64,000 nucleotides of DNA. Origin: Pseudomonas svalbardensis. GTDB taxonomy: Bacteria; Pseudomonadota; Gammaproteobacteria; Pseudomonadales; Pseudomonadaceae. The first letter of the stretch is position 1, and the number at the start of each line of letters is the position of its first letter. The notes under the pieces are model-generated. The model had not been told where the DNA came from. It saw only the letters and a list, made by a program, of their open reading frames with translations, and searched no databases. Below are positions 49,746 through 59,517 of this stretch, piece after piece. Where the stretch lies: the NCBI RefSeq assembly GCF_030053115.1, contig NZ_CP125619.1:5851001-5915000 (forward strand). The letters run 5' to 3'. Both the position numbers and the translations under genes were made by a program.

Positions 49746-49760
49746 GCCCGCGTTGCGGCA

Positions 49761-49829
49761 ATCGCGAGCAAGCTTTGCTCCTACGGGGTTGTGTATGAAC
49801 ACCCTGTAGGAGCATGGCTTGCCAGCGAA
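49761..49829. repeat. degenerate REP pair after pyrC'
   Basis: ATCGCGAGCAAGCTTTGCTC CTACGG followed by CCTGTAGGAGCATGGCTTGC, a diverged inverted copy. Same variant as the single unit at 11697-11732. Confidence 0.75.
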
Positions 49830-49832
49830 GAC

Positions 49833-50264
49833 TTACTGGAAGGCGCCTCTGTTCTGCGCATTGCGAATCGACACCTGATCATTCAGCGTCCAGAAGTCAT
49901 ACAGCACCCCCAGAAAGAACAACCCACCCGTCACCAGGTACAGCAATCCGCTGATCCACTTCCCCTGATACATCCGGTGCACGCCGAACACCCCAAGAAA
50001 CGTCAGCAGAATCCACGCAACGTTGTACTCAATAGGCCCGGCGGTAAAACGCAGGTCCGCTTCACGATCCATGGCCGGGATCAGAAACAGGTCGATCAGC
50101 CAACCGATACCCAACAAACCTAAGGTGAAGAACCAGATCGTCCCGGTCACCGGCTTGCCGTAATAGAAGCGATGAGCGCCGGTAAAACCCAAAATCCACA
50201 GCAGGTAACCGATCACTTTGCTGTGGGTATCTTGTTGCGGATCGGACTGTTGATAGGTGTTCAT
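49833..50264 (-). CDS. TM2 domain-containing membrane protein
   Basis: 143 residues with four hydrophobic segments. Two TM2 modules: IGYLLWILGFTGAHRFYYGK near residue 18 and WILLTFLGVFGVHRMYQGKW near 84, both with the G-hR-FYxGK pattern. Function of bacterial TM2 proteins is unknown. The 250 bases upstream are AT-rich and shared with the divergent NlpC/P60 gene. Confidence 0.9.
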   Translation of the reverse strand: MNTYQQSDPQQDTHSKVIGYLLWILGFTGAHRFYYGKPVTGTIWFFTLGLLGIGWLIDLFLIPAMDREADLRFTAGPIEYNVAWILLTFLGVFGVHRMYQGKWISGLLYLVTGGLFFLGVLYDFWTLNDQVSIRNAQNRGAFQ

Positions 50265-50513
50265 GAAGGTCCTCGTTTCATACGATAGATAAATATTCTT
50301 GAATTCTTTGTGACTTTTTTACAGGTGGCCGACGTATGGCATCTGCTACCTTGTGTCCCGTCAAAGCCTTATACCACCTGACTTCTGTCCGACAATTGCG
50401 TCAATTTTCTGCTTATTTGGTTCCGTTGTCCGAAAGTTGAATCGACCAACGGCCTCGGAAGGGCCAAAAAAGCTGTTATAAAGTTGCGCGCTAACTTATA
50501 TGAGCCTTGCCTA

Positions 50514-51134
50514 ATGCGTCCATTTTTCAAGACATGGCTAACCATTTGCCTTTTGATGCCACTGGCCGCCCACGCCACCAATCGTGAGCAACGTCTTCCT
50601 GACGTTAATGGTTACACCCAAAAATCCCATGTTTCTGCTCCTTCGAGCAAAAACAAACAATCCGCAAAACGCGCTCCCCAGTTGAGCAGCAGCAAAAGCA
50701 GCCTTGTACCGCCGATGGCGAGCAAGGAAAGCAGCAACGTGCTGAGCCGCGCCGTAAACGTCCTGGGTACTCCGTACCGTTGGGGCGGCAGCAGCCCAAG
50801 TAAAGGGTTCGACTGCAGTGGCCTGGTGAAATACGCGTTTAACGACGCCACGTTTGACCTGCCGCGCACCTCCAACGCCATGGCCAGCGGTCATGGGGAG
50901 AAAGTCGATCGCAAGGATCTTAAGCCTGGCGACCTGATTTTCTTCAACATCAAGAGCCGTCGGGTCAATCACGTTGCCATCTACCTGGGCAACGACCGCT
51001 TCATCCACGCACCACGTCGTGGCAAGTCGGTGACCATCGACACGCTGAAAAAACCCTACTGGGAAAGCCACTACGTGGTTGCCAAGCGGGTTATGCCGAA
51101 AGAGAAGAACACCCTGCAGGTTGTTCAGCGCTGA
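50514..51134 (+). CDS. NlpC/P60 family cysteine peptidase (C40)
   Basis: 206 residues: signal peptide (FFKTWLTICLLMPLAAHA), a Ser/Lys-rich linker (~35-75), then the NlpC/P60 domain. Catalytic residues are Cys in KGFDCSGLVKY near 103, His in VNHVAIYLG near 152 and His in FIHAP near 165. It should cut peptidoglycan stem peptides (D-Glu/mDAP bond) in the periplasm. No lipobox, unlike Spr/MepS. Followed by a bidirectional terminator. Confidence 0.93.
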   Translation: MRPFFKTWLTICLLMPLAAHATNREQRLPDVNGYTQKSHVSAPSSKNKQSAKRAPQLSSSKSSLVPPMASKESSNVLSRAVNVLGTPYRWGGSSPSKGFDCSGLVKYAFNDATFDLPRTSNAMASGHGEKVDRKDLKPGDLIFFNIKSRRVNHVAIYLGNDRFIHAPRRGKSVTIDTLKKPYWESHYVVAKRVMPKEKNTLQVVQR

Positions 51135-51147
51135 TTTGAAGCAAGAT

Positions 51148-51174
51148 CAAAAGATCGCAGGCTGCGATCTTTTG
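51148..51174. terminator. bidirectional terminator between NlpC/P60 gene and pilT
   Basis: CAAAAGATCGCAG/CTGCGATCTTTTG perfect stem with T tracts in both directions; serves two convergent genes. Confidence 0.88.
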
Positions 51175-51184
51175 CTTTTAAGCC

Positions 51185-52219
51185 TCAAAAACCATCCGGC
51201 GTGCGCGCCTTCTCCCGCGCATGCTCGCGGCTGATCAAGCCCTTGCTCACCAGCTCCTTCAAGCACATATCCAGCGTCTGCATCCCCAGGTTTCCCCCGG
51301 TCTGAATCGACGAGTACATCTGCGCCACTTTATCTTCGCGGATCAGGTTACGGATCGCCGACGTGCCGAGCATGATTTCGTGGGCCGCGATCCGCCCGCC
51401 GCCGATTTTCTTGACCAACGTCTGCGACACCACCGCCAGTAACGACTCGGAAAGCATCGAACGAACCATCGACTTCTCGTCCCCCGGAAACACGTCCACC
51501 ACCCGGTCGATAGTTTTCGCCGCTGATGTCGTGTGTAGCGTGCCAAACACCAGGTGACCGGTTTCGGCGGCGGTCAACGCCAGGCGAATGGTCTCGAGAT
51601 CCCGCATCTCCCCCACCAGAATCACGTCCGGGTCCTCCCGCAGGGCCGAGCGCAGCGCCGTGGCGAAGCTGCGTGTATCGCGATGGACTTCACGCTGGTT
51701 GATCAAACATTTGCGCGACTCGTGGACGAACTCGATCGGGTCTTCGATGGTGAGGATGTGGTGATGACGATGGGTGTTCAGGTGATCGATCATCGCCGCC
51801 AGGGTGGTGGATTTGCCGGAACCGGTCGGACCGGTCACCAGCACCAGCCCCCGCGGCGCTTCGGTAATCTTGCGAAACACCTCCCCCATACCGAGGTTGT
51901 CCATGCTCAGGACCTTGGACGGAATGGTCCGGAACACCGCGCCAGCACCGCGATTGTGGTTGAACGCGTTAACCCGAAAACGCGCCACGCCGGGCACGTC
52001 AAAGGAGAAGTCGGTCTCCAGGTGCTTTTCGAAGTCCACCCGCTGCGTGTCGTTCATGATGTCGTAGATCAGCGCCTGCACCTGCTTGTGGTCCAAGGCC
52101 GGCAGGTTGATGCGCCGCACATCGCCGTCGACCCGAATCATCGGTGGCAGGCCGGCAGACAGATGCAAGTCGGACGCGCCCTGTTTCGCGCTGAAAGCCA
52201 GCAGCTCAGTGATATCCAT
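51185..52219 (-). CDS. pilT: type IV pilus retraction ATPase PilT
   Basis: 344 residues, the standard PilT length with ATG at 52219. Walker A VTGPTGSGKSTTLAAMID near residue 130, Asp box, Walker B VILVGEMRDLETIRLAL near 198 and the PilT-specific AIRNLIRE motif near 288. Hexameric motor that depolymerises pili for twitching. pilU, which follows pilT in P. aeruginosa, is not here: a terminator and the NlpC gene follow instead. Divergent from yggS. Confidence 0.97.
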   Translation of the reverse strand: MDITELLAFSAKQGASDLHLSAGLPPMIRVDGDVRRINLPALDHKQVQALIYDIMNDTQRVDFEKHLETDFSFDVPGVARFRVNAFNHNRGAGAVFRTIPSKVLSMDNLGMGEVFRKITEAPRGLVLVTGPTGSGKSTTLAAMIDHLNTHRHHHILTIEDPIEFVHESRKCLINQREVHRDTRSFATALRSALREDPDVILVGEMRDLETIRLALTAAETGHLVFGTLHTTSAAKTIDRVVDVFPGDEKSMVRSMLSESLLAVVSQTLVKKIGGGRIAAHEIMLGTSAIRNLIREDKVAQMYSSIQTGGNLGMQTLDMCLKELVSKGLISREHAREKARTPDGF

Positions 52220-52274
52220 AGCGTTCCTCAATTCCAGTAGAATGCCGCGAACCTTCAGCCGCCGGCGCCTCTTG

Positions 52275-52973
52275 ATGTCCACGATAGCAGACAACATCGC
52301 TCAGGTTAGTTCACGCATCCACGCCGCTGCCGTCGCCGCAAAACGCGACGAAGACAGCGTCCAGCTGCTGGCTGTGAGCAAGACCAAGCCCGCCGAAGCC
52401 CTGCGCGAAGCGTATGCTGCGGGGCTGCGCGATTTTGGCGAGAACTACCTGCAGGAAGCCCTGAGCAAACAGCTCGAATTGGCCGACCTGCCCTTGATCT
52501 GGCACTTCATCGGCCCCATTCAATCGAACAAGACTCGCGCTATCGCCGAGCACTTCGCCTGGGTGCATTCCGTGGATCGTTTGAAAATCGCACAACGCCT
52601 GTCCGAACAACGTCCTGCCGATTTGCCGCCACTGAACATCTGCATCCAGGTCAACGTCAGCGGTGAAGCCAGCAAGTCCGGCTGCACCCCGGCCGACCTG
52701 CCGGCCCTGGCCAACGCCATCAGCGAACTGCCCCGCATCAAACTGCGCGGGTTGATGGCAATCCCCGAGCCGACCGAAGATCGCGCCGCCCAGGATGCCG
52801 CTTTTGCTGCCGTACAAAGCCTGCAAGCCAGCCTGAACCTGCCGCTCGACACACTTTCCATGGGCATGAGCCACGACCTCGAGTCGGCCATCGCCATGGG
52901 CGCCACCTGGGTCCGTATCGGTACGGCCCTGTTTGGTGCTCGCGGCTCTCAACAAATGCATGGCCAGCCATAA
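52275..52973 (+). CDS. yggS: PLP homeostasis protein YggS
   Basis: 232 residues, PLP-binding barrel of the PROSC/YggS family: LLAVSKTKPAE near residue 30 contains the PLP lysine, FGENYLQEA near 55, HFIGPIQSNK near 76 and SMGMSHDLESAI near 195 the phosphate cup. Balances free pyridoxal phosphate in the cytosol. The ATG at 52275 is family-typical. First gene of yggS-proC-yggT-yggU. Confidence 0.95.
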   Translation: MSTIADNIAQVSSRIHAAAVAAKRDEDSVQLLAVSKTKPAEALREAYAAGLRDFGENYLQEALSKQLELADLPLIWHFIGPIQSNKTRAIAEHFAWVHSVDRLKIAQRLSEQRPADLPPLNICIQVNVSGEASKSGCTPADLPALANAISELPRIKLRGLMAIPEPTEDRAAQDAAFAAVQSLQASLNLPLDTLSMGMSHDLESAIAMGATWVRIGTALFGARGSQQMHGQP

Positions 52974-53006
52974 CGTGGCTGACTCCTCTCTTTATAAGGA
53001 CCTGAC

Positions 53007-53825
53007 ATGAGCAAGACTCGTATTGCCTTTATCGGTGCCGGCAACATGGCAGCCAGCCTGATCGGCGGCCTGCGCGCCAAAGGTCTGGACGCCGCGCAGA
53101 TCCGCGCCAGTGATCCGGGCGCTGAAACCCGCGCTCGCGTGAACGCTGAACACGGTATCGACGTGTTCGCCGACAACGCCGACGCCATCCAGGGCGCCGA
53201 AGTCGTCGTACTGGCGGTCAAACCCCAAGCGATGAAAGCCGTCTGCGAAGCGCTTCGCCCAAGCCTCAAGCCGAATCAACTGGTGGTCTCGATTGCGGCC
53301 GGCATCACCTGCGCCAGCATGAACAACTGGCTCGGCGCCCAACCGATCGTGCGTTGCATGCCCAACACCCCGGCGCTGCTGCGTCAGGGCGTGAGTGGTT
53401 TGTTCGCCACGGCTGAAGTGAACACCGAGCAACGCAAACAGGCGCAAGAACTGCTGTCCGCCGTCGGCATCGCACTGTGGCTGGATGAAGAGCAACAACT
53501 GGACGCGGTCACCGCCGTTTCCGGCTCGGGCCCTGCGTACTTCTTCCTGCTGATCGAAGCCATGACCGCCGCCGGCGTAAAGCTCGGTCTGCCAGCAGAC
53601 ATCGCCGCACAACTGACCCTGCAAACCGCTTTGGGCGCTGCTCACATGGCCGTGGCCAGTGACGTCGACGCTGCGGAACTGCGTCGCCGCGTGACCTCGC
53701 CTGCGGGCACGACGGAAGCGGCGATCAAGTCGTTCCAGGCCGGCGGCTTCGAAGCCCTGGTAGAAAAAGCACTCGGCGCCGCTGCGCACCGCTCGGCCGA
53801 GATGGCCGAACAATTGGGTCAATAA
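53007..53825 (+). CDS. proC: pyrroline-5-carboxylate reductase
   Basis: 272 residues. Last step of proline synthesis, NADPH-dependent. Rossmann motif FIGAGNMAASLIGGL at the N-terminus, VRCMPNTPALLRQG near residue 115 and the substrate region AVSGSGPAYFFLLIEAM near 170. Ribosome site AAGGA before the ATG. Followed after 10 bases by a YggT gene. Confidence 0.97.
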   Translation: MSKTRIAFIGAGNMAASLIGGLRAKGLDAAQIRASDPGAETRARVNAEHGIDVFADNADAIQGAEVVVLAVKPQAMKAVCEALRPSLKPNQLVVSIAAGITCASMNNWLGAQPIVRCMPNTPALLRQGVSGLFATAEVNTEQRKQAQELLSAVGIALWLDEEQQLDAVTAVSGSGPAYFFLLIEAMTAAGVKLGLPADIAAQLTLQTALGAAHMAVASDVDAAELRRRVTSPAGTTEAAIKSFQAGGFEALVEKALGAAAHRSAEMAEQLGQ

Positions 53826-53835
53826 GGAGCCTTAC

Positions 53836-54426
53836 ATGATTGGATTGAACACTGCAGCGGTCTACGTGCTGCAAACCCTCGGCAGCCTGTACCTGCTGAT
53901 CGTGCTGCTGCGCTTCGTACTGCAACTGGTACGCGCAAACTTCTACAACCCGCTCTGCCAGTTCGCCGTGAAAGCCACTCAGCCGCTGCTCAAGCCGTTG
54001 CGCCGGATCATCCCGAGCATGTTCGGCCTGGACATGTCCTCGCTGGTGCTGGCGATCCTCGTGCAACTGGCGCTGATGGCCCTGACCCTGCTGCTGACTT
54101 ACGGCACCATCGGTAACCCGCTGCAATTGCTGATCTGGTCGCTGATCGGCGTGACCGCGCTGTTCCTGAAGATTTTCTTCTTTGCCCTGATCATCAGCGT
54201 GATCCTGTCCTGGGTCGCACCGGGCAGCCATAACCCTGGCGCCGAGCTGGTGAACCAGATCTGCGAACCGGCCCTGGCGCCGTTCCGCAAGATTCTGCCA
54301 AACCTTGGCGGCCTGGATATCTCGCCGATCCTGGCGTTCATCGTACTCAAGCTGATCGACATGCTGGTGATCAACAACCTCGCTGCCATGACGATGATGC
54401 CGGAAATCCTCCGTCTGCTGATCTGA
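53836..54426 (+). CDS. YggT family membrane protein
   Basis: 196 residues with two YGGT modules, each of paired membrane helices: residues ~5-95 (LYLLIVLLRFVLQLVRANFY) and ~100-190 (IISVILSWVAPGSHNPG). The family is linked to osmotic tolerance and cell-envelope factors; mechanism unknown. Conserved place after proC. Confidence 0.93.
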   Translation: MIGLNTAAVYVLQTLGSLYLLIVLLRFVLQLVRANFYNPLCQFAVKATQPLLKPLRRIIPSMFGLDMSSLVLAILVQLALMALTLLLTYGTIGNPLQLLIWSLIGVTALFLKIFFFALIISVILSWVAPGSHNPGAELVNQICEPALAPFRKILPNLGGLDISPILAFIVLKLIDMLVINNLAAMTMMPEILRLLI

Positions 54427-54430
54427 CCCG

Positions 54431-54727
54431 GTGAGCTACTTTCGCTGGGACGGTGACGACCTGATTCTGGAGTGTCACCTGCAACCGGCGGCCCGCAGCG
54501 ATGATTTCTGCGGGCTGCATGGGGATCGATTGAAGATTCGCCTGACCGCACCGCCGGTTGAAGGCAAGGCCAACGCGTATTTGATGGCATTTCTGGCCAA
54601 GGCGTTTGGGGTTTCCAAGAGCCAGGTGAGTTTGATTAGCGGCGAGTTGAACCGGCAGAAGCGGGTGCGGATATGTTCGCCGAAGAAGTTGCCGGATTTG
54701 CCGGGTTTGGTGCTGCGTTCGCTTTGA
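54431..54727 (+). CDS. DUF167/YggU family protein
   Basis: 98 residues starting at a GTG four bases after the yggT stop. Small alpha/beta fold with HLQPAARSDDF near residue 16 and the conserved GKANAYLMAFLAKAFGV near 45. Cytosolic, function unknown. Last gene of the operon; a repeat follows. Confidence 0.92.
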   Translation: MSYFRWDGDDLILECHLQPAARSDDFCGLHGDRLKIRLTAPPVEGKANAYLMAFLAKAFGVSKSQVSLISGELNRQKRVRICSPKKLPDLPGLVLRSL

Positions 54728-54747
54728 TTGTGTGTTGAGCGGAAGAA

Positions 54748-54915
54748 CCACCCCTCACCCCAGCCCTCTCCCCAGTGGGGAGAGGGGGAAAGGGAGCAGA
54801 TTTGTGTGCTTTTCAAGACTGAATTCGACTCGGTAGCTCAGGTCGATGTAACTCGAAAAAACACCTCGGTCAGTCCCCTCTACCCTCTGGGGAGAGGGTT
54901 AGGGTGAGGGGTAGA
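54748..54915. repeat. intact ~170-bp palindromic intergenic repeat
   Basis: Ends CCACCCCTCACCCCAGCCCT and its inverse, with an internal CCCTCTCCCC/GGGGAGAGGG hairpin at the left end and TACCCTCTGGGGAGAGGG at the right. Read on the minus strand it matches the unit interrupted by IS481 at 29187-30643. The rest of the 54728-55015 gap holds no gene. Confidence 0.85.
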
Positions 54916-55015
54916 TCCAATGCCGAGCACCCATTTCCCAAACACCTCGGCCTTAGCTTGCTGCTAAAGGCAGCGGTCTTTAGACTTACGCCTCATTTCA
55001 ACGAGAGCAGGGTCG

Positions 55016-56155
55016 ATGCCAACTGCCTTTCCCCCCGATTCTGTTGGTCTGGTGACGCCGCAAGTGGCGCACTTCAGCGAACCCCTGGCCTTGGCCTGCG
55101 GCCGTTCGCTCCCAGCTTATGACCTGATCTACGAAACCTACGGCACGCTGAACGCCGCGGCGAGCAACGCCGTGCTGATCTGCCACGCCTTGTCCGGTCA
55201 TCATCACGCTGCCGGCTTCCACAGCCCCGACGACCGCAAACCCGGTTGGTGGGATAGCTGCATCGGCCCCGGCAAGCCGATCGACACCAACAAATTCTTC
55301 GTGGTCAGCCTGAACAACCTCGGCGGTTGCAACGGCTCTACCGGCCCGAGCAGCGTCAATCCTGAAACTGGCAAGCCGTTTGGCGCCGACTTCCCGGTGT
55401 TGACCGTGGAAGACTGGGTTCACAGCCAGGCACGCCTGGCAGACCTGCTCGGCATCGGCCAATGGGCCGCCGTGATTGGCGGCAGTCTCGGTGGCATGCA
55501 GGCGATGCAGTGGAGCATCACTTACCCGGATCGCATTCGCCACTGCCTGGCCATCGCCTCGGCCCCCAAGCTGTCGGCACAGAACATTGCCTTCAACGAA
55601 GTGGCGCGCCAGGCGATCCTCACTGACCCCGAGTTCCACGGCGGTTCGTTCCAGGAAGCGGGCGTGATCCCCAAGCGTGGCTTGATGCTGGCGCGGATGG
55701 TCGGGCACATCACGTACCTGTCCGACGACTCCATGGGCGAGAAATTCGGCCGGGGCCTGAAGAGCGAAAAGCTCAACTACGACTTCCACAGCGTCGAATT
55801 CCAGGTCGAAAGCTACCTGCGTTATCAGGGCGAAGAGTTCTCCGGGCGTTTCGACGCCAACACGTACCTGCTGATGACCAAGGCGCTGGACTACTTCGAT
55901 CCGGCGGCGAACTTCGACGATGACCTGGCGAAAACCTTCGCCAACGCCCAAGCCAAGTTCTGCGTGATGTCCTTCACCACCGACTGGCGCTTCTCCCCTG
56001 CCCGCTCGCGGGAACTGGTAGACGCGCTGATGGCGGCCAAGAAAGACGTCTGCTACCTCGAGATCGACGCTCCGCAAGGCCACGACGCCTTCCTGATTCC
56101 GATCCCGCGCTACTTGCAGGCATTCAGCAATTACATGAACCGCATTACGTTGTGA
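55016..56155 (+). CDS. metX: homoserine O-acyltransferase (O-succinyl/acetyl)
   Basis: 379 residues, alpha/beta-hydrolase. Nucleophile serine in [14 protein letters not shown] near residue 160, catalytic His in [10 protein letters not shown] near 352 and Asp in [13 protein letters not shown] near 319; [12 protein letters not shown] near 62 is the oxyanion side. Activates homoserine for methionine synthesis; Pseudomonas enzymes of this type use succinyl-CoA. Directly followed by metW. Confidence 0.96.
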   Translation: MPTAFPPDSVGLVTPQVAHFSEPLALACGRSLPAYDLIYETYGTLNAAASNAVLICHALSGHHHAAGFHSPDDRKPGWWDSCIGPGKPIDTNKFFVVSLNNLGGCNGSTGPSSVNPETGKPFGADFPVLTVEDWVHSQARLADLLGIGQWAAVIGGSLGGMQAMQWSITYPDRIRHCLAIASAPKLSAQNIAFNEVARQAILTDPEFHGGSFQEAGVIPKRGLMLARMVGHITYLSDDSMGEKFGRGLKSEKLNYDFHSVEFQVESYLRYQGEEFSGRFDANTYLLMTKALDYFDPAANFDDDLAKTFANAQAKFCVMSFTTDWRFSPARSRELVDALMAAKKDVCYLEIDAPQGHDAFLIPIPRYLQAFSNYMNRITL

Positions 56156-56162
56156 GAAAGCC

Positions 56163-56783
56163 ATGAGAGCTGATCTGGAAATCATCCAGGAATGGATCCC
56201 CGCCGGTAGCCGCGTACTCGACCTCGGCTGCGGCGATGGCGAATTGCTGACCTGGCTGCGCGATAACAAGCAAGTGACCGGCTATGGCCTGGAAAACGAC
56301 CCGGACAACATCGCCGAGTGCGTGGCCAAGGGCATCAACGTGATTGAGCAAGACCTGGACAAGGGCCTGGGCAACTTTGCCAGCAACAGCTTCGACGTCG
56401 TGGTCATGACCCAGGCGCTGCAAGCCGTGCATTACCCGGACAAGATCCTCGACGAAATGCTGCGGGTCGGTCGCCAGTGCATCATCACCTTCCCCAACTT
56501 CGGTCACTGGCGCTGCCGCTGGTACCTGGCGAGCAAGGGCCGGATGCCAGTGTCCGATTTTCTGCCGTACACCTGGTACAACACGCCGAACATCCACTTT
56601 TGCACCTTCGAAGACTTTGAAGCGTTGTGTCGCGCACGTGAAGCCAGGGTCATTGATCGGCTTGCCGTGGATCAACAGCACCGTCACGGGTGGGCCAGTA
56701 AGCTATGGCCTAATCTATTAGGTGAAATCGGTATTTACCGCGTCAGCAGCCCAGGGCTGCAAGACCACAAGGTCGCGGTCTGA
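56163..56783 (+). CDS. metW: methionine biosynthesis protein MetW
   Basis: 206 residues, class I methyltransferase-like: VLDLGCGDGELLTWLRDNK near residue 20, VVVMTQALQAVHYPDKIL near 80. Found next to metX in proteobacteria, where it is needed for full homoserine acyltransferase activity. Seven-base gap from metX indicates coupling. Confidence 0.96.
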   Translation: MRADLEIIQEWIPAGSRVLDLGCGDGELLTWLRDNKQVTGYGLENDPDNIAECVAKGINVIEQDLDKGLGNFASNSFDVVVMTQALQAVHYPDKILDEMLRVGRQCIITFPNFGHWRCRWYLASKGRMPVSDFLPYTWYNTPNIHFCTFEDFEALCRAREARVIDRLAVDQQHRHGWASKLWPNLLGEIGIYRVSSPGLQDHKVAV

Positions 56784-56809
56784 GTCACCACACTTCGAGG
56801 AGAACGATC

Positions 56810-57244
56810 ATGGGTCGACTAGCGCTGTTTGTACTTACTGCCTGCCTGAGCGTCACCGCCATGGCCGCCGACGTCATTAAAGGCGAGCGTAAAGAAACCT
56901 TTGGCGATGTAACGGTGCACTACAACACCTTCAACTCCACCTTCCTGACACCGGATATCGCCAAAGCAGCCGGGCTGACACGAAGCAAGAACCAGGGTGT
57001 GATAAACGTCTCCGTGCTCAAGGATGGCAAGCCAATGACCGCTGAAGTCAACGGCACGGTCAAAGACCTCACCAGCCAAAGCGTTTCGTTGAAATTCAAA
57101 CAGGTCACCGAACAGGGCGCTATCTACTACATCGCGCAATACCCGGTCGATCAGCAGGAAACACGTACCTTCCAGGTCAACGTGAAGAACGGCGATAAAA
57201 CCAACACCATCAATTTCAACCAAGAGCTCTTCCCCGGCGAATGA
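56810..57244 (+). CDS. DUF4426 family periplasmic protein
   Basis: 144 residues with signal peptide ([16 protein letters not shown]). Mature beta-rich domain with [21 protein letters not shown] and [14 protein letters not shown]4426 pattern. Function unknown. GAGGAG precedes the ATG. The stop overlaps the rdgB start (ATGA), so it is in the metX-metW-rdgB-hemW run. Confidence 0.9.
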   Translation: MGRLALFVLTACLSVTAMAADVIKGERKETFGDVTVHYNTFNSTFLTPDIAKAAGLTRSKNQGVINVSVLKDGKPMTAEVNGTVKDLTSQSVSLKFKQVTEQGAIYYIAQYPVDQQETRTFQVNVKNGDKTNTINFNQELFPGE

Positions 57245-57837
57245 TCAACTTCACGCAACTTGTGCTGGCCAGCCACAACGCCGGCAAACTCAAGGAACTT
57301 CAGGCCATGCTCGGCGAATCGGTGCAACTGCGCTCGATTGGCGAGTTCAGCAGCGTCGAACCTGAAGAAACCGGCCTGTCGTTCGTCGAGAACGCCATCC
57401 TCAAGGCCCGCAATGCCGCGCGCATCTCCGGCCTGCCAGCGCTGGCCGACGATTCGGGGTTGGCAGTGGATTTCCTTGGCGGTGCGCCGGGTATCTACTC
57501 GGCTCGATACGCCGATGGTCAAGGCGATGCGGCGAACAACGCCAAACTGCTTGATGCGTTGAAAGACGTGCCGCAAGCCGAGCGCGGTGCGCAGTTCGTC
57601 TGTGTGCTGGCGCTGGTGCGTCATGCCGACGATCCGTTGCCGATTATCTGCGAAGGCCTGTGGCACGGACGAATCCTGCCAGCGGCCAGCGGCGAACACG
57701 GTTTTGGTTACGATCCGCTGTTCTGGGTGCCGGAGCGCGATTGCTCCAGCGCCGAACTGAGCCCGAGCGACAAGAACCTCATCAGCCACCGCGCCCGTGC
57801 AATGGATCTGCTGCGCCAGCGTCTGGGCCTGAAATGA
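57241..57837 (+). CDS. rdgB: XTP/dITP diphosphatase
   Basis: 198 residues. House-cleaning pyrophosphatase removing non-canonical purine triphosphates. [14 protein letters not shown] at the N-terminus, [25 protein letters not shown] near residue 65 and [15 protein letters not shown] near 150 are family motifs. Overlaps both the preceding DUF4426 gene and hemW by four bases (ATGA). Confidence 0.96.
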   Translation: MINFTQLVLASHNAGKLKELQAMLGESVQLRSIGEFSSVEPEETGLSFVENAILKARNAARISGLPALADDSGLAVDFLGGAPGIYSARYADGQGDAANNAKLLDALKDVPQAERGAQFVCVLALVRHADDPLPIICEGLWHGRILPAASGEHGFGYDPLFWVPERDCSSAELSPSDKNLISHRARAMDLLRQRLGLK

Positions 57838-59039
57838 TCCACGACTCATCCGCGTCGCCGCTGATCTTCGGCGGCGCCGCCCAATCGCCTCGGGCCGCCC
57901 TGCCTGTGCTGCCGCCCCTGGCGTTGTACATCCACATTCCGTGGTGTGTGCGCAAATGCCCTTATTGCGACTTCAACTCCCACACCGCCAGCCCGGTGTT
58001 GCCGGAAGAAGAATATGTGGACGCGCTGCTCGCCGACCTCGATCAGGACCTGCATGCCGTCTACGGCCGTGAGCTGAGTTCGATCTTCTTTGGCGGCGGT
58101 ACGCCGAGCCTGTTCAGCGCCGAAGCCTTGGGCCGCTTGCTCAAGGGCGTCGAGCAACGCATTCCGTTTGCCAGCGACATCGAAATTACCCTGGAAGCGA
58201 ATCCCGGGACGTTCGAACAAGAGAAGTTCGTCGCCTACCGGGCGCTGGGCATCAATCGCCTGTCGATCGGCATTCAGAGCTTTCAGGAAGAGAAACTCAA
58301 AGCGCTGGGGCGGATTCACAACGGTGACGAAGCGGTACGTGCCGCCGGCATGGCCCGTCAGGCCGGGTTCGACAACTTCAATCTGGACCTGATGCACGGT
58401 TTACCCGATCAGTCCCTGGACGACGCCCTGAGCGATCTGCGCCAGGCCATCACCCTGAAGCCGACCCACTTGTCCTGGTATCAGCTGACCCTGGAGCCGA
58501 ACACGGTGTTCTGGAACCAGCCGCCGACGCTGCCGGAAGACGACACGCTGTGGGACATTCAGGAGGCCGGTCAGGCGCTGTTGGCCGAGCACGGTTACGC
58601 GCAATACGAAGTTTCGGCGTATGCCCAACCCGGTCGTCCGGCGCGGCATAACCTCAATTACTGGAGTTTCGGCGACTTCATCGGCATCGGCGCCGGGGCT
58701 CACGGCAAGCTCAGCCATCCGGACGGGCGCATCGTCCGTACCTGGAAGACCCGCCTGCCCAAGGATTACCTCAACCCGGCGAAAAGCTTCAAGGCCGGCG
58801 AGAAAGCGCTGACCAATGATGAGATGCCGTTCGAGTTCCTGATGAACGCGCTACGCCTGACCGAGGGCGTGGAATCGCGGCTGTATCCGGAACGCACCGG
58901 GATGCCCCTGGAAAGCCTCGCCGAACACCGCCACGAAGCCGAACAAAGTGGCTTGTTGCAGGTCGAACCGTCACGTCTGGCGGCCACCGAGCGCGGACAA
59001 CTGTTTCTCAATGACTTGCTGCAGACATTTCTGAGCTGA
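57834..59039 (+). CDS. hemW: radical SAM heme chaperone HemW
   Basis: 401 residues. The radical SAM cluster motif is [10 protein letters not shown] near residue 38; GGGTPSLF near 88, [13 protein letters not shown] near 208 and the C-terminal HemW domain follow. It resembles HemN but lacks its extra N-terminal part and acts as a heme-trafficking protein. Starts in the rdgB stop. Confidence 0.95.
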   Translation: MIHDSSASPLIFGGAAQSPRAALPVLPPLALYIHIPWCVRKCPYCDFNSHTASPVLPEEEYVDALLADLDQDLHAVYGRELSSIFFGGGTPSLFSAEALGRLLKGVEQRIPFASDIEITLEANPGTFEQEKFVAYRALGINRLSIGIQSFQEEKLKALGRIHNGDEAVRAAGMARQAGFDNFNLDLMHGLPDQSLDDALSDLRQAITLKPTHLSWYQLTLEPNTVFWNQPPTLPEDDTLWDIQEAGQALLAEHGYAQYEVSAYAQPGRPARHNLNYWSFGDFIGIGAGAHGKLSHPDGRIVRTWKTRLPKDYLNPAKSFKAGEKALTNDEMPFEFLMNALRLTEGVESRLYPERTGMPLESLAEHRHEAEQSGLLQVEPSRLAATERGQLFLNDLLQTFLS

Positions 59040-59061
59040 TTTCAGCCCTAAGGGAAAACGA

Positions 59062-59385
59062 ATGGATTTGATACTCGACCTGCTCGCCACCGCGTCCCGC
59101 TGGAGCCGTAGCAACCTGTCTGAAATCGCTCTGGCACTGGTGGGCAGCCTGCTGGTGTTGTTTGGTGCCGATATCAAAGGCTGGGTCGACCAACGCCTGG
59201 GCAGCATCGCCGGCGCCTTGCGCGTGCCGCTGATGGCCCTGCTGTGCATGATCGGCAGCGGCGTCGCGCTGATCTACGCCACGCCGTGGATCATCAAAGG
59301 CCTGAGCCAGTTCAACAACTACAGCCTGGCGCCGGTGTTGTTGGTGGTGCTGGTGTTGATCGGCGTCGTCGCAGACCGCCGCTGA
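59062..59385 (+). CDS. DUF3392 family membrane protein
   Basis: 107 residues with three hydrophobic helices (IALALVGSLLVLFGADI, VPLMALLCMIGSGVALIYA, LAPVLLVVLVLIGVVA). DUF3392 pattern; function unknown. Follows hemW after 22 bases. Confidence 0.88.
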   Translation: MDLILDLLATASRWSRSNLSEIALALVGSLLVLFGADIKGWVDQRLGSIAGALRVPLMALLCMIGSGVALIYATPWIIKGLSQFNNYSLAPVLLVVLVLIGVVADRR

Positions 59386-59408
59386 TTCCAGAACAGCACA
59401 CAAAACAA

Positions 59409-59500
59409 ATGTGGGAGTGAGCCTGCTCGCGATGAGGGCCCGACATTCAACATCTTCGTTGACTGTCAAACCGCTATCGCGAGCAGGCTCGCTCCCACAG
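59409..59500. repeat. REP pair (inverted) between DUF3392 gene and trmB
   Basis: ATGTGGGAGTGAGCCTGCTC and its near-inverse GAGCAGGCTCGCTCCCACAG. Lies between convergent genes. Confidence 0.93.
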
Positions 59501-59517
59501 TTGGTATTGCGTAGGGT

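Noticed and set aside
54998..56269. 423-codon minus-strand frame over metX
   Set aside because: Antisense shadow; the plus strand keeps the complete catalytic triad.
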